A stretch of 64,000 nucleotides of DNA from Phocaeicola_A sp036804505 (GCA_036804505.1 DAIRSI010000014.1:1-64000); one strand, 5' to 3'; numbered from the stretch's first letter, positions 17,204-27,039 are shown. Notes: generated from the letters alone by a model not told the origin. Program-made: numbers and translations.

Positions 17204-18265
17204 ATGAAAAGCATTTTTTCATCACATAATGGTTCGTTGGAAACTCCTATCCATATCATCACATGGGTAATGATTTTCTTTTTTCCTATTCTGTTCATTG
17301 ATCGTCAGGGAAATGGTGTGGTCGATTGGATGGAATATGTTCGTCATTGTGTGAATCCGTTGGCATTTTGTGTTGTTTTTTATATCAATTATTTTGAGCT
17401 TGTGCCGAAGATGTTGCTGAATAAGAAGACCAATAAATATATTTTTATTAATGTAGTACTGATTTTTCTTATAGGTATCGGACTGGCCTTATTCATGCGC
17501 TTTTTGGGAGGACATGGCCCTCTTCATCCGGGTCCCCGTCATCTTTTTGATATTCGATGGATTTTCTTTATTCAGAATCTTTTTATGATGGCTGTTACTG
17601 CCGGACTTGCAGCAGCTATCCGTATGAGTCAGCAATGGGCAAAAGCCGAAACCGCACGGCAGGAAGCAGAGAAAAGCCGTTCAGAGGCCGAACTGAAAAA
17701 TTTACGAAGTCAGCTGAATCCTCATTTCCTTTTGAATACTTTGAACAATATATATGCTTTGATTGCTTTTAACAGTGACAGGGCTCAGGAGGCCGTTCAG
17801 GAACTGAGTAAACTTTTGAGGCATGTATTGTATGACAATCAGCAGTCTTATGTCTCTCTGGGAAAGGAATGTGATTTTATTCTGAATTATGTGGAATTGA
17901 TGAAAATCAGACTGTCCAAGGATGTCAAAGTGGATGTCTCTATTGATATAAAACCAGATAGTCAGACAAGTATTGCTCCCTTGATTTTCATTTCTCTCAT
18001 AGAGAATGCTTTCAAGCACGGAATCAGTCCCACAGAACCTAGTTTTATCCGGATTAAACTGAGCGAAAACGATGAAGGTGAAGTATGTTGTAATATCTGC
18101 AACAGTAATTATCCCAAGAGTACGTCTGACAAGAGTGGAAGCGGTATTGGTCTGGAACAAGTGAACAAAAGACTTGAACTGATGTATCCGGATCATTATC
18201 AATGGGTAAAGGGGGTACAAGAAGAAAATGTGTATTCTTCCGTTTTAACTATTCAAACGAAATAA
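17204..18265 (+). CDS. LytS-type membrane sensor histidine kinase
   Basis: This is a 353-residue kinase of the His_kinase (LytS/YpdA) class. Four transmembrane helices lie at about 15-32, 48-65, 78-100 and 118-140. A short coiled coil leads to the phospho-acceptor His174 in SQLNPHFLLNTLNNIYAL. The ATPase part has IENAFKHG as N box and GSGIGLEQVNKRL as G box. It lacks a large sensor domain, so it may sense the membrane state or the transporter itself. The LytTR regulator gene begins 13 bases after it. Its position right behind the export operon suggests that it controls that operon in response to envelope stress or an antimicrobial. Confidence 0.92.
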   Translation: MKSIFSSHNGSLETPIHIITWVMIFFFPILFIDRQGNGVVDWMEYVRHCVNPLAFCVVFYINYFELVPKMLLNKKTNKYIFINVVLIFLIGIGLALFMRFLGGHGPLHPGPRHLFDIRWIFFIQNLFMMAVTAGLAAAIRMSQQWAKAETARQEAEKSRSEAELKNLRSQLNPHFLLNTLNNIYALIAFNSDRAQEAVQELSKLLRHVLYDNQQSYVSLGKECDFILNYVELMKIRLSKDVKVDVSIDIKPDSQTSIAPLIFISLIENAFKHGISPTEPSFIRIKLSENDEGEVCCNICNSNYPKSTSDKSGSGIGLEQVNKRLELMYPDHYQWVKGVQEENVYSSVLTIQTK

Positions 18266-18278
18266 AAAAATAGAAAAT

Positions 18279-19010
18279 ATGATACTGAATTGTGCATTGA
18301 TTGACGATGAGCCTTTGGCTCTTGACTTATTGGAGAGTTATGTAAGTAAAACTCCGTTCCTTCATTTGGTGGGACGCTATTCGAGTGCGGTGGCAGCCAT
18401 TAAGGAAATTCAGGAAAACAAGGTAGATCTTTTGTTTCTTGACATCCAGATGCCCGAGCTCAGCGGTTTGGAATTTTCTAAAATCATAGGTTCTGACACG
18501 AGAATCGTTTTTACAACGGCTTTTAGTCAATATGCTCTCGACAGCTATCGAGTCAATGCTCTTGACTATCTGCTGAAACCTATCAGTTATAATGATTTTC
18601 TTGGTGCGGCCAACAAAGCTTTGCAATGGTTTGAATTGACTTCACAGAAAGGAGACATCTCTGTAGAGAATCCCGAAAAAGAAGATATGGATGCCATTTA
18701 TGTGAAGAGTGATTACAAACTGGTTCAGGTGGAACTGAACAATATTCTATACATTGAAGGATTAAAAGACTATATAAAAATATATACTGAGGATAATCCC
18801 CGTCCTATCCTTTCACTCATTAGCATGAAAGCGATGGAAGAGCGTTTACCCTCCTCCAGATTCATTCGTGTGCACCGTTCCTACATCGTGCAGAAAAGCA
18901 AAATAAAGGTTATCGATCGCGGAAGAATTGTTTTTGGAAAGAATTATATTCCCATTTCCGATAGTTATAAGGCGGAATTACAGAACTATCTGAGCAAGCG
19001 GCAGTTGTAA
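18279..19010 (+). CDS. LytTR-family response regulator
   Basis: This encodes 243 residues. The receiver domain covers 1-120, with the phospho-acceptor Asp55 in LLFLDIQMPE, the acidic pair Asp9/Asp10, and Lys in LLKPIS. The LytTR DNA-binding domain spans about 140-238 (IYVKSDYKLVQVELNNILYIEG). Regulators of this family bind imperfect direct repeats upstream of their targets. It is the partner of the kinase just upstream. Confidence 0.93.
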   Translation: MILNCALIDDEPLALDLLESYVSKTPFLHLVGRYSSAVAAIKEIQENKVDLLFLDIQMPELSGLEFSKIIGSDTRIVFTTAFSQYALDSYRVNALDYLLKPISYNDFLGAANKALQWFELTSQKGDISVENPEKEDMDAIYVKSDYKLVQVELNNILYIEGLKDYIKIYTEDNPRPILSLISMKAMEERLPSSRFIRVHRSYIVQKSKIKVIDRGRIVFGKNYIPISDSYKAELQNYLSKRQL

Positions 19011-19017
19011 AACTGCC
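19000..19017. terminator. Hairpin between convergent genes
   Basis: GGCAGTT (19000-19006) pairs with AACTGCC (19011-19017) over the loop GTAA, which contains the response regulator stop codon. No long T-run follows on either strand, so it is at most a weak bidirectional terminator in the 12-base gap. Confidence 0.35.
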
Positions 19018-19022
19018 TGCTT

Positions 19023-21584
19023 TCAGAAAGTCATTCTCATCATGAAACGGAAACCATCCTTGTGGACTCCGTAGTTGTCCAGATAGTTCAGACGGCGAAC
19101 ATATTCCACATGTAATATTTTGAAGATGTTATGTACTCCGGCACAAAATTCCATGTAAGGTCTTTTGTTGTCCATCACGAAGCTGGTGTAGTGTCCGTCT
19201 CTCATTGGGAATTGGAACAAATCGGCATCATTCGGATTCAAGAATGGATTGTTCTTGTCTGAAAGGCTTCCCCACAACATTTTGAATCCGATATATTCGC
19301 GCCATTTCAATTTCTTTATCAGAGGGATACGGTTCAGAATCTTTCCGTTCATATCCCAGGCAATATCCAATGAAGCGTACCGGTCGTTAAGAAATTCCAT
19401 GTTGTTAATGAGGTTGAATGTCTCATATTGGATGATGTAGGAATTGTTGGCAGCCGGCATAATCAGTAACGGAAATGGAACCTTGTTCCATTGAGCGCCT
19501 CCTTTCACGTAAGTGTCAATCTTACCCCAGGAATTCAGCCACAGACGTTTGTATAGGTTCACTTCTGTAAAATTATATTTGTATTCACCACCTAGAATTC
19601 CATTAAATCCCATTGTGTGGGTAATGGAGAACACGGGGGCATCCAAATTGATAGGAAGACGGCGTTGCTTGGTGTTGATAAACGTTTCTCCAGGAGCATA
19701 ACGCAGTCCTACTGTTATTTCAGAGGTCGTGATATCATGAACCAAATCACCGTTCATTCTTGTATAGGTCAGATTTCCTGTCGGCTCATCATTGGAATTC
19801 TTCATGTTTGCCGTGAATTTGAGACCGTATTGAGTTTCTTTCTCGTAGTTCAATTCGGCACTGCGCACATACATCATCTGGTCTACCGTAGAGGTCTTCA
19901 GACCTACAAAGATATTATCTTTATCCGTTTGCAGGAATTTGTCCACTGGGGACATTACATCGTATTGATACGTAAAGCTTAACAGATTTTTCGGAAATTC
20001 CCTAGGCAGATATTCTTTTTTATTGAAGGAATATTCCACCGTGCCGCTGTATTTCCATCGTTCATCCTTGAAGCCGTAAGCTGCATATCCTTTCAGGAAC
20101 AGGTGTTTGTTCAGATTGGCCGTCGTTTGTGCACTGGCTCTCAGACGTAGTCCATCAACAAAGTTGCTGGTTACCATGGTGTTTACCGGTCCGATGTCCA
20201 CTTTGCTCGGGTTACCTGTTTCAACAAAATTTTCTATGAGAGCCTTCATTCCAAATATAATGTATTTGAATCCTTTTATTTTGCCCAGATTGTCTATAAA
20301 GGAGCCCATTGAATTTTCCGATTTTGTAAGAGGAACCTGGCGATATTGGCTCCAGAAATTGTTGTCTCTCATCATGGCATCAGCTTCTTTTAACTCTGTA
20401 CCTTTCTTTCGGAACAATTGTTTGGGAAGGTCATCGAATGCAAAATCAGAATATTTCGTTGTTCGTCGTATCTGGAATTTTTGGAACATCTTGGCAAAGG
20501 TCAGTTCTGTAATCATATCATCTGTTTTCAGAACTCTTTCTCCCGAAGGCAATTGCTCGAATTCCTGAATGACAGACAGATTGTCCACGAAATTCACATC
20601 GCTCTTTTTCGGCAGATTAAGGATACATCTCTTTACTTGATAACTGCTGTCGGCAAGTATATAGAGATGTCCGGTAAAACCGAAGTCTTGAGAATTCTGT
20701 GGAACAAAAGTCAGATGAAAGCATTTCTCTTTCTCTACATAGAGTGTATCCATGATAAAGTATTTATAGAAAGAGATGGCGCCTGTCGATGATATCGGTG
20801 AGGTAAAGGGATACTGAAGCAGACGGATATCATTGTTATAGATATTGACATCGGTAAAAACATCCTTCAAGGTTGTGGTCAGAATATCACCCGTGTTGAA
20901 CAGCTCGTTTACGCCTGTTGAATTTTGACCTTTAATAATAGTTTTTTCCGATTTCGGGTCTTTTCGGTAAACCTTCTGCGAAACGGTTTCGTCCACTGAA
21001 ACAGGAAGAATCAACTTGTTTGTTTCGGCACATGTTTCCACTTGATCCTTTAGAAAGGGATATTTCTTGAACATGCCGTTGTTGAGATCATCAGGTTTGA
21101 TGTCATTGAGCGATAAGGTAATTTTTTGATATTTATTGTATTGGTAATATGGATTTGCGTCAAGATTACTTTGTTTCTTTGCCGCAATAACCTTTTTCAT
21201 CAGTTCCACAGCCGGATTGTTCTTACGACTGTATTTTTCACGTTTCGGCTTAACCACCACTTCGCTGATAGCTATATTCTCCGATTTTATTTTGACGTCT
21301 ATTTTCTGGGATTTTCCTGGAATGACTGTAATGACCTTAGTAACATACCCTACTGAAGAAAAAGTCAGTTTTGTCCATCCAACATGAGTAGGAACAGAAT
21401 AGCGGCCTTCATCATCCGTTATGCCACCGACACCTTTTCCTTGATAGTATACGTTCAAATACGGTATAGGCTCATTTGTATCAGCATCCACTACCGTACC
21501 GGTAATTTGTTGCGCCATCACGCTTTTTATTCCTAGCAAAATGAGGAAAAAAAGCATCTTTATTCTTATATTTGGCAATTTCAT
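19023..21584 (-). CDS. DUF5686 outer-membrane protein with carboxypeptidase-like regulatory domain
   Basis: This encodes 853 residues from the ATG at 21584. The frame is open for 30 codons further, but the promoter at 21675-21645 and the signal peptide (MKLPNIRIKMLFFLILLG, ending VMAQQ) fix this start. After the signal comes a CarboxypepD_reg-like beta sandwich (QQITGTVVDADTNEPIPYLNVYYQG, about 24-110). The rest matches the DUF5686 type of outer-membrane beta barrel, with many alternating strands and a final aromatic residue (FRFMMRMTF). The function is unknown; it is not a TonB-dependent transporter because the plug domain is missing. Confidence 0.85.
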   Translation of the reverse strand: MKLPNIRIKMLFFLILLGIKSVMAQQITGTVVDADTNEPIPYLNVYYQGKGVGGITDDEGRYSVPTHVGWTKLTFSSVGYVTKVITVIPGKSQKIDVKIKSENIAISEVVVKPKREKYSRKNNPAVELMKKVIAAKKQSNLDANPYYQYNKYQKITLSLNDIKPDDLNNGMFKKYPFLKDQVETCAETNKLILPVSVDETVSQKVYRKDPKSEKTIIKGQNSTGVNELFNTGDILTTTLKDVFTDVNIYNNDIRLLQYPFTSPISSTGAISFYKYFIMDTLYVEKEKCFHLTFVPQNSQDFGFTGHLYILADSSYQVKRCILNLPKKSDVNFVDNLSVIQEFEQLPSGERVLKTDDMITELTFAKMFQKFQIRRTTKYSDFAFDDLPKQLFRKKGTELKEADAMMRDNNFWSQYRQVPLTKSENSMGSFIDNLGKIKGFKYIIFGMKALIENFVETGNPSKVDIGPVNTMVTSNFVDGLRLRASAQTTANLNKHLFLKGYAAYGFKDERWKYSGTVEYSFNKKEYLPREFPKNLLSFTYQYDVMSPVDKFLQTDKDNIFVGLKTSTVDQMMYVRSAELNYEKETQYGLKFTANMKNSNDEPTGNLTYTRMNGDLVHDITTSEITVGLRYAPGETFINTKQRRLPINLDAPVFSITHTMGFNGILGGEYKYNFTEVNLYKRLWLNSWGKIDTYVKGGAQWNKVPFPLLIMPAANNSYIIQYETFNLINNMEFLNDRYASLDIAWDMNGKILNRIPLIKKLKWREYIGFKMLWGSLSDKNNPFLNPNDADLFQFPMRDGHYTSFVMDNKRPYMEFCAGVHNIFKILHVEYVRRLNYLDNYGVHKDGFRFMMRMTF

Positions 21585-21644
21585 CCTTTTAGTTTTTCCT
21601 TTTTTCTTTTTACCTCTGAAAACTAACCTCACTCTATGAGTGTG

Positions 21645-21675
21645 CAAAGATAGGTCCATTATTTGAATTAACAAA
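21645..21675 (-). promoter_or_regulatory. Consensus promoter of the DUF5686 gene
   Basis: The minus strand reads TTTG (21675-21672), 19 bases, then TATCTTTG (21652-21645). The predicted start is about 21638, giving a 54-base leader. It supports the ATG at 21584 over the longer frame, which would begin upstream of the transcript start. Confidence 0.8.
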
Positions 21676-21814
21676 ATGACTCTTTAGAATATTTTGGTCA
21701 AAATCACATATCCATTATCATTTTTAGCGGGTTTTTTGTTATCTTAAAAAAACTTTGCAACTAATTTGGGGTTTCCAATTTTTAGGCTTAATTTTATGGG
21801 CAAAAAAGTTTTTT

Positions 21815-22972
21815 ATGGTATTGAAAAAGGAACAGATTGCGTTTTATTTTATTTTGTTATGGTTTGCATTTCTTTCATGCGTTGTAAGGGCTCAGCAGAG
21901 AACCAGGGATAGGATGCTGAATCTTGACATCAGCATCAGTGGTGATGGAAATAATCATGATTCTACGAAAACCAATTATTTTTCTTTGGGACTCTTGTGT
22001 GATAAGTATTGTCTCAACGGTTTGCAAATAGAGGCTTTGTGGAGTGCCGACAGAATAAGTTCTTCCGGAACTATGATTTCGGGTCTTGTAGGGGTATCTC
22101 ACAGAATGAAAGGCGCGCAGATTTCAGGACTCAACAGTGTTGTTGTGCAGCAAATGAGTGGTGTGCAACTTTCTTCTATTTTGAATGTTGCCGGCGAATC
22201 CATGAACGGATTGCAACTGGCAGCCATCGGTAACCTCACTCCTCGTCTTCACGGTTTTCAGTTTGCAGGAGTGAATAACATTGTTTCAGAGGAATTACAA
22301 GGAGTACAGTTTTGTAGTGTCATAAATGTGGCAGTCAGGGCCAGACGTTCCCTGCAATTTTCTTCGTTGGTGAATGTCTGTCAGTCCAGTTTTTCAGGTG
22401 TTCAGATTGCAGCGACCAACTTCACTGACAGCCTGAAGGGTTTGCAGGTAGGTTTGCTTAATGTTTGTGCAAGACATTCCGGCGGATGGCAGATTGGATT
22501 GCTCAACTGGAGCCACAATCCGTCCATGCGCACTATCGGACTTGTCAATCTGGATCCTTCCACACGGATTCAGATGATGTTCTATGGTGGCAATACCAGT
22601 AAAATCAATACAGCTGTGCGTTTCCGCAATCAGAATATATATACCATTGTGGGTTTCGGTACTCATTATCTGGGAATGAATGATAAATTTTCAGGGAGCC
22701 TCTTTTATCGCAAAGGATTGCTTTTTCCTATTTTTCATAAATTCGAGATGGGAGGTGATGTGGGTTATTATCATATTGAAAATTTTCAGAACAATGATGC
22801 TGAGATACCCGAACGCATGTATTCGCTTCAGGCGAGAATTCATTTAGAGTACAGATTGCAGCAAAAGTTGGGTCTGTTTCTCAGTGGTGGATATAGTTGG
22901 ACGAGATATTACGACAAGAATAAGTTTTATGAACGCAAGCCTCTGGTGGAGGCCGGAATTGTGGTCTTTTAA
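21815..22972 (+). CDS. LA_2272-like surface repeat protein
   Basis: This encodes 385 residues from the ATG at 21815. A hydrophobic signal segment ends at VVRAQQ. Residues about 85-240 hold about nine tandem repeats of 14-16 residues with the pattern G-h-Q-h-(small)-(small)-h-h-N-h, for example GVQLSSILNVAGESMN, GFQFAGVNNIVSEELQ and GVQFCSVINVAVRARR. The C-terminal third has alternating beta strands ending in VEAGIVVF, as in an outer-membrane barrel. The repeats resemble those of the Leptospira LA_2272 surface family. It is followed 15 bases later by the DUF3943 gene, suggesting co-transcription. Confidence 0.7.
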   Translation: MVLKKEQIAFYFILLWFAFLSCVVRAQQRTRDRMLNLDISISGDGNNHDSTKTNYFSLGLLCDKYCLNGLQIEALWSADRISSSGTMISGLVGVSHRMKGAQISGLNSVVVQQMSGVQLSSILNVAGESMNGLQLAAIGNLTPRLHGFQFAGVNNIVSEELQGVQFCSVINVAVRARRSLQFSSLVNVCQSSFSGVQIAATNFTDSLKGLQVGLLNVCARHSGGWQIGLLNWSHNPSMRTIGLVNLDPSTRIQMMFYGGNTSKINTAVRFRNQNIYTIVGFGTHYLGMNDKFSGSLFYRKGLLFPIFHKFEMGGDVGYYHIENFQNNDAEIPERMYSLQARIHLEYRLQQKLGLFLSGGYSWTRYYDKNKFYERKPLVEAGIVVF

Positions 22973-22987
22973 TATAAATGATTGAAC

Positions 22988-24547
22988 ATGAAGAAACTAT
23001 ATAGCCTTTTATCGATGATATTGCTGGTTTCGTCACTTTCGAAAGCAGATAATGCTAAGATGCTGCTTCCTGTTTCCGTAAATGACGATACGCTCAAACT
23101 ACCTGTTTCCGATTCTCTTTTTTTCAGGAAATCCCATGATTATGGTCATTTTCCTGATTCGATGTATGTCTGGACAACTCCCGGATACGGTAAAAAACAT
23201 TATCTTAAGGCTGCCGTGGAGAGTTTCGGACTCAATCTGGCCGTCAATGGGTTCGACAGATATGTGATGCAGGAAGATTTTGCCAAGATTAGTTGGAGCA
23301 GTATCCGACATAATATCAACTACGGTTTTGTGTGGGATAATGACCAGTTCTCGACCAACCTCTTTGCCCATCCTTATCATGGAGGCCTCTATTTCAATAC
23401 GGCACGTTCCAATGGCTTGAGCTTTTGGGAGTCAGCACCTTATTCTTTATGCGGAAGCCTGATGTGGGAGTTTAGCTGCGAAATAGAGCCTGCGGCAATC
23501 AATGACCTTATGGCTACCACGATTGGCGGCATTGCCATCGGTGAAGTGACACATAGGATGAGTGCTCTGGTTCTTGATGATTCCAAACGAGGATTCAACC
23601 GTTTTCTTCGTGAATTCGTTGGAACGCTCATTTGCCCCATGAGAGGACTAAATCGTTTGATGAGCGGTGAGATGTGGAAGGTGAAGCGTTCCCATTACAA
23701 GTATCATGATTACGAGAGAATTCCTGTGTTTTTCAGTATGAGTACCGGACTGAGGTATCTCTCGGACGATCATCAGTTTTTCCGTGGTGAATACAATCCA
23801 TATCTGCAGCTTGGTGTCATATATGGTGATGCTTTCGATGTTGAAAACACGGACCCCTACGATTATCTTACGGCTAATGTACAGTTCGGAATGAGTGGCA
23901 ACCAGCCATTTATTAATCAGGTGAATCTATTGGGCCGGCTTTGGGGTACGTCTTTGAAAACCAGTACCGAGATGTCTTTGCAGTTCGGAATTTTCCAGTA
24001 TTTCAATTATTATGATTCTCAAGCGGTCCTGGACGGTAGCGGACAAATACCCTATAAGATTTCCGAGGCTGCCAGCATTGGTCCCGGCTTTATATACCGC
24101 TTTCCTCCTATCAATCATTTTGTGGGCATTGAACAGCGTGTTTATTTAGGCGCCATACTTTTAGGAGGGAGTCTGAGTGATTACTATAACGTCATCGACC
24201 GCAATTACAACATGGGGTCCGGATTCAGTATCAAGAACTATACCACCCTCGATTTCGGCAAATACGGACGTTATAATCTGAATATGGAACATTATCGTAT
24301 TTTTACCTGGAAAGGTTATGAGCATAAGGATTTGTCAACAGTCAATCCTCTCTATCTGAATGCCCAGGGTGATAAGGGTAATGTGATGCTCACAGTTATC
24401 AATCCTTCCATGCAAGTTAGTCTGAACAGGCACCTGAAGATCGATGCAGGAATTTCCTATTATCTGCGTCACACTCATTACAGCTACCACAATCCAGTGG
24501 ATTACCGTACTTTCGATACCAAACTGGGAATTCGTTATGAGTTCTAG
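22988..24547 (+). CDS. DUF3943 family protein, probable outer-membrane barrel
   Basis: This encodes 519 residues from the ATG at 22988. A signal peptide (MKKLYSLLSMILLVSSLSKA) comes first. The conserved DUF3943 segment lies at about 105-240, with the hallmark DNDQFSTNLFAHPYHGGLYF and the Glu-rich stretch MWEFSCEIEPAAINDLM. After it the chain is rich in beta strands and ends in GIRYEF, as in an outer-membrane beta barrel. The function is unknown. It is probably in one transcript with the repeat protein upstream. Its stop codon overlaps that of the convergent MBOAT gene: the palindrome CTAG serves both strands. Confidence 0.82.
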   Translation: MKKLYSLLSMILLVSSLSKADNAKMLLPVSVNDDTLKLPVSDSLFFRKSHDYGHFPDSMYVWTTPGYGKKHYLKAAVESFGLNLAVNGFDRYVMQEDFAKISWSSIRHNINYGFVWDNDQFSTNLFAHPYHGGLYFNTARSNGLSFWESAPYSLCGSLMWEFSCEIEPAAINDLMATTIGGIAIGEVTHRMSALVLDDSKRGFNRFLREFVGTLICPMRGLNRLMSGEMWKVKRSHYKYHDYERIPVFFSMSTGLRYLSDDHQFFRGEYNPYLQLGVIYGDAFDVENTDPYDYLTANVQFGMSGNQPFINQVNLLGRLWGTSLKTSTEMSLQFGIFQYFNYYDSQAVLDGSGQIPYKISEAASIGPGFIYRFPPINHFVGIEQRVYLGAILLGGSLSDYYNVIDRNYNMGSGFSIKNYTTLDFGKYGRYNLNMEHYRIFTWKGYEHKDLSTVNPLYLNAQGDKGNVMLTVINPSMQVSLNRHLKIDAGISYYLRHTHYSYHNPVDYRTFDTKLGIRYEF

Positions 24548-26148
24548 AACTGGAAGTAGATGAACGGTTGGATGTTACTAGTCTTGATTTGCATGACAAT
24601 ACAAATCAAAATGATGATGAGTACCGCCTGCCAGAACAAAGGCATGCGGATAACACATTTCTTGCAGTAGTGACTCCAGTGTTCAGGCATGAAATGAAGC
24701 AGATATCCAACGGCCATGAGCCCAAATACCGGAGCATATCCTGTAATTACTTTCCAAATCAGCTGAGGCTCGAAATGATTCACAATACGGTCCAGCATGG
24801 TCCAGGAATCTTCAAAAGTCGCGTTGCGGAAGAATATCCAGCAGAAGCATACGAAGTGGAAGGTTATGATAATACCGACTATTTTTCTCCATCCATGGCT
24901 TGTTTCGTTTTTTCCTTTTCCGGTCAGCTGCCGCAGGAATTTATGCAGAGCCAGACCTGCACCATGCATGCCTCCCCATACCACGAAATTCCACGATGCT
25001 CCGTGCCAGAGTCCTCCAAGCAGCATGGTTATTACCAAATTAATGTAGGTACGTATTCGCCCTTTGCGGTTACCTCCCATCGAAATGTAGATATAATCAC
25101 GTAGCCAGGTGGAAAGGCTGATATGCCATCGGTGCCAGAAGTCTGTGATGGATTCAGCTTTGTAGGGCGAATTGAAGTTAATGGGGAAATGGAATCCCAG
25201 TAGCAGAGCCAAACCTATGGCCATATCGCTGTAGCCGGAAAAGTCACAATAGATTTGCAGTGTGTATCCATATACTCCAAATAGATTTTCAATGCCCGAA
25301 TAGAGAGACGGGTTGTCGAATATGCGTTCTACGAAGTTTACGCTGATGTAATCGGATATGACGGCCTTCTTGAACGCTCCCGCCATGATGAAGTAAACAC
25401 CGGTTCCGAACATCCAGTTGCTCACTCTCAAGGGTTTCCTTATTTGGGGAATAAAGTCCCGTGCACGGACGATAGGGCCGGCTACCAGTTGAGGAAAGAA
25501 GGATACGTAGAAAGCATAGTCCAACAGAGTATCCACGGGTTTCAAATCACGCCGATATACATCGATGCTGTAGCTTAGGGATTGGAAAGTAAAGAACGAA
25601 ATACCTACCGGAAGGAAAATGTCAAGCGCTTCGAATTGCCCGTTCCATAAAGGAGCAAAAACCTCATAGAAGAAGTTTGTATATTTGAAATAACCCAGAA
25701 AACCCAAGTCGATGAATAGACTCAGGAACATCCAACCTTTCCTGCAAATTCGGTTTTCGCTTTTGTCAATTTGTTTGGCAATCAGGAAATCCGATACTGT
25801 GATCACACCTAACAGGATAAAATACAGACCGCTGCTTTTGTAATAGAAGTAGTATGAAAAACATGTGACGAACAGTAGTCTCGCCGTTGTTTTATGTTTC
25901 AACAGTACATAAACCAGGGAAAACACGAGGAAGAGGAAAAGGAAAAAACCTGAATTGAAAATCAGCGGACTGTCTGATTTGTAAATGAATTGTTCCGCCA
26001 ACTTCTTCCAGTCGATATTGAAGACGGCATCCCAGGCCCTGTCTGATTTTTCCAGCCACTCATCGGAGCCTGACAAATCGCATTGAGCCGTTTCCGTCAA
26101 CTTATGCAGGAAAGCCGGCAGTTCCATTCCTATTCCTATGATGTTCAT
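24544..26148 (-). CDS. MBOAT family O-acyltransferase (AlgI/PatA-like)
   Basis: This is a 534-residue polytopic membrane enzyme that moves acyl, usually acetyl, groups across the inner membrane onto a surface polymer. After an atypical 60-residue N-terminal soluble segment there are about ten hydrophobic helices. The MBOAT active-site region includes DFWHRWHISLSTWLRDYIY (His339, His342) and LLGGLWHGASW with the invariant His382. It is the third gene of an SGNH-SGNH-MBOAT operon and abuts the preceding gene directly. By analogy to AlgI/AlgJ and PatA/PatB, it supplies acetyl groups for the periplasmic SGNH partners. The polymer could be peptidoglycan or an exopolysaccharide. Confidence 0.93.
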   Translation of the reverse strand: MNIIGIGMELPAFLHKLTETAQCDLSGSDEWLEKSDRAWDAVFNIDWKKLAEQFIYKSDSPLIFNSGFFLFLFLVFSLVYVLLKHKTTARLLFVTCFSYYFYYKSSGLYFILLGVITVSDFLIAKQIDKSENRICRKGWMFLSLFIDLGFLGYFKYTNFFYEVFAPLWNGQFEALDIFLPVGISFFTFQSLSYSIDVYRRDLKPVDTLLDYAFYVSFFPQLVAGPIVRARDFIPQIRKPLRVSNWMFGTGVYFIMAGAFKKAVISDYISVNFVERIFDNPSLYSGIENLFGVYGYTLQIYCDFSGYSDMAIGLALLLGFHFPINFNSPYKAESITDFWHRWHISLSTWLRDYIYISMGGNRKGRIRTYINLVITMLLGGLWHGASWNFVVWGGMHGAGLALHKFLRQLTGKGKNETSHGWRKIVGIIITFHFVCFCWIFFRNATFEDSWTMLDRIVNHFEPQLIWKVITGYAPVFGLMAVGYLLHFMPEHWSHYCKKCVIRMPLFWQAVLIIILICIVMQIKTSNIQPFIYFQF

Positions 26149-27039
26149 TTATTCTTTCTTTGTTTCGTTGGAGGTGATGTATTCTGTATATGATTTCAGT
26201 ATGGCATCTGCCAGCAGACGGCCTTGCAGTGTGTATCCGTCTTCAGTGAAATGCACACCGTCTCTTCTGTAGAATCTGAGTTTCTTCCAGTTCCTGCATG
26301 CCTCTTCCTTTCCTCCTGCAATGGAGTATAGGTCCCACACAGGCATTTTTATGCCGGAAGCAAATTCTGTGATTGTTGCCGATGCCAGCACGGTATGCGG
26401 ATTACTTATTTTTATGTAGCGGTTTCTTTTCCTTCTGCGGTTTCGTGTTCTTCTTTGGCTGATAAAACTTCCCGGAGGTGTGGTAAAAAGTAGTACAGAT
26501 GTCGGGCAATATTGCTGCAGCATGGCTGTGAGGGCACCTATTTGACTGTGATGTTCAGCTGCCAGATAGTTCCTTCCATGGCTTTCGTTGGTCCCGAAAG
26601 AAATGATGATGAGATCCGGATGTAAACGTGCTACTTCTTTCATATTATCTGCATGGGTGAACGTGGCGCAAGTAGCTCCATTACGCCCGATTGCACTGAA
26701 CACGACTCCGGACAAGCCTGTTTCATGTGCAATGGCAGTAGTGTTGTAGTTTACAGGATCGTGAAAAACAGCCTTGTCTCCCCATCCTTTTTCCAGTTCA
26801 GTGCGGATGGCCATTGGGAAAACGTGCCCTCTCACGTGTGAATCTCCTATCTGAACGATTCTTACGATTTTATTGCCTTCCCTGATTCTGTCGAATACCG
26901 GATACAAGGCTTCCGGATATTGGATTATGTTTTCTTTTGCCCCATTAAAATATTGGAGCAAAGGATGTTGTGCAGATATGTTCAAGCAAAATCCAATTAA
27001 TAGGATAATAAGAATTCCGAAGAGTTTGTTATTTTTCAT
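26149..27039 (-). CDS. SGNH-type hydrolase/acetyltransferase
   Basis: This encodes 296 residues with an N-terminal signal or anchor (residues 5-22, ending ISAQ). Block I is QIGDSHVRG with the nucleophile Ser67; block III is SFGTNES (Asn151); block V is DGVHFTEDG with Asp260 and His263. So the triad and oxyanion residues are in place. Enzymes of this type in MBOAT operons transfer or remove O-acetyl groups on a polysaccharide in the periplasm. It overlaps the upstream SGNH gene by 11 bases and abuts the MBOAT gene, so the three are translated as a unit. A basic Arg/Lys patch (RRTRNRRRKRNR, about 196-207) may bind an anionic polymer. Confidence 0.88.
   Translation of the reverse strand: MKNNKLFGILIILLIGFCLNISAQHPLLQYFNGAKENIIQYPEALYPVFDRIREGNKIVRIVQIGDSHVRGHVFPMAIRTELEKGWGDKAVFHDPVNYNTTAIAHETGLSGVVFSAIGRNGATCATFTHADNMKEVARLHPDLIIISFGTNESHGRNYLAAEHHSQIGALTAMLQQYCPTSVLLFTTPPGSFISQRRTRNRRRKRNRYIKISNPHTVLASATITEFASGIKMPVWDLYSIAGGKEEACRNWKKLRFYRRDGVHFTEDGYTLQGRLLADAILKSYTEYITSNETKKE

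Noticed and set aside
21585..21674. Longer N-terminus of the DUF5686 protein
   Set aside because: The longer frame begins upstream of the predicted transcript start near 21638 and would place a basic stretch before the signal peptide.
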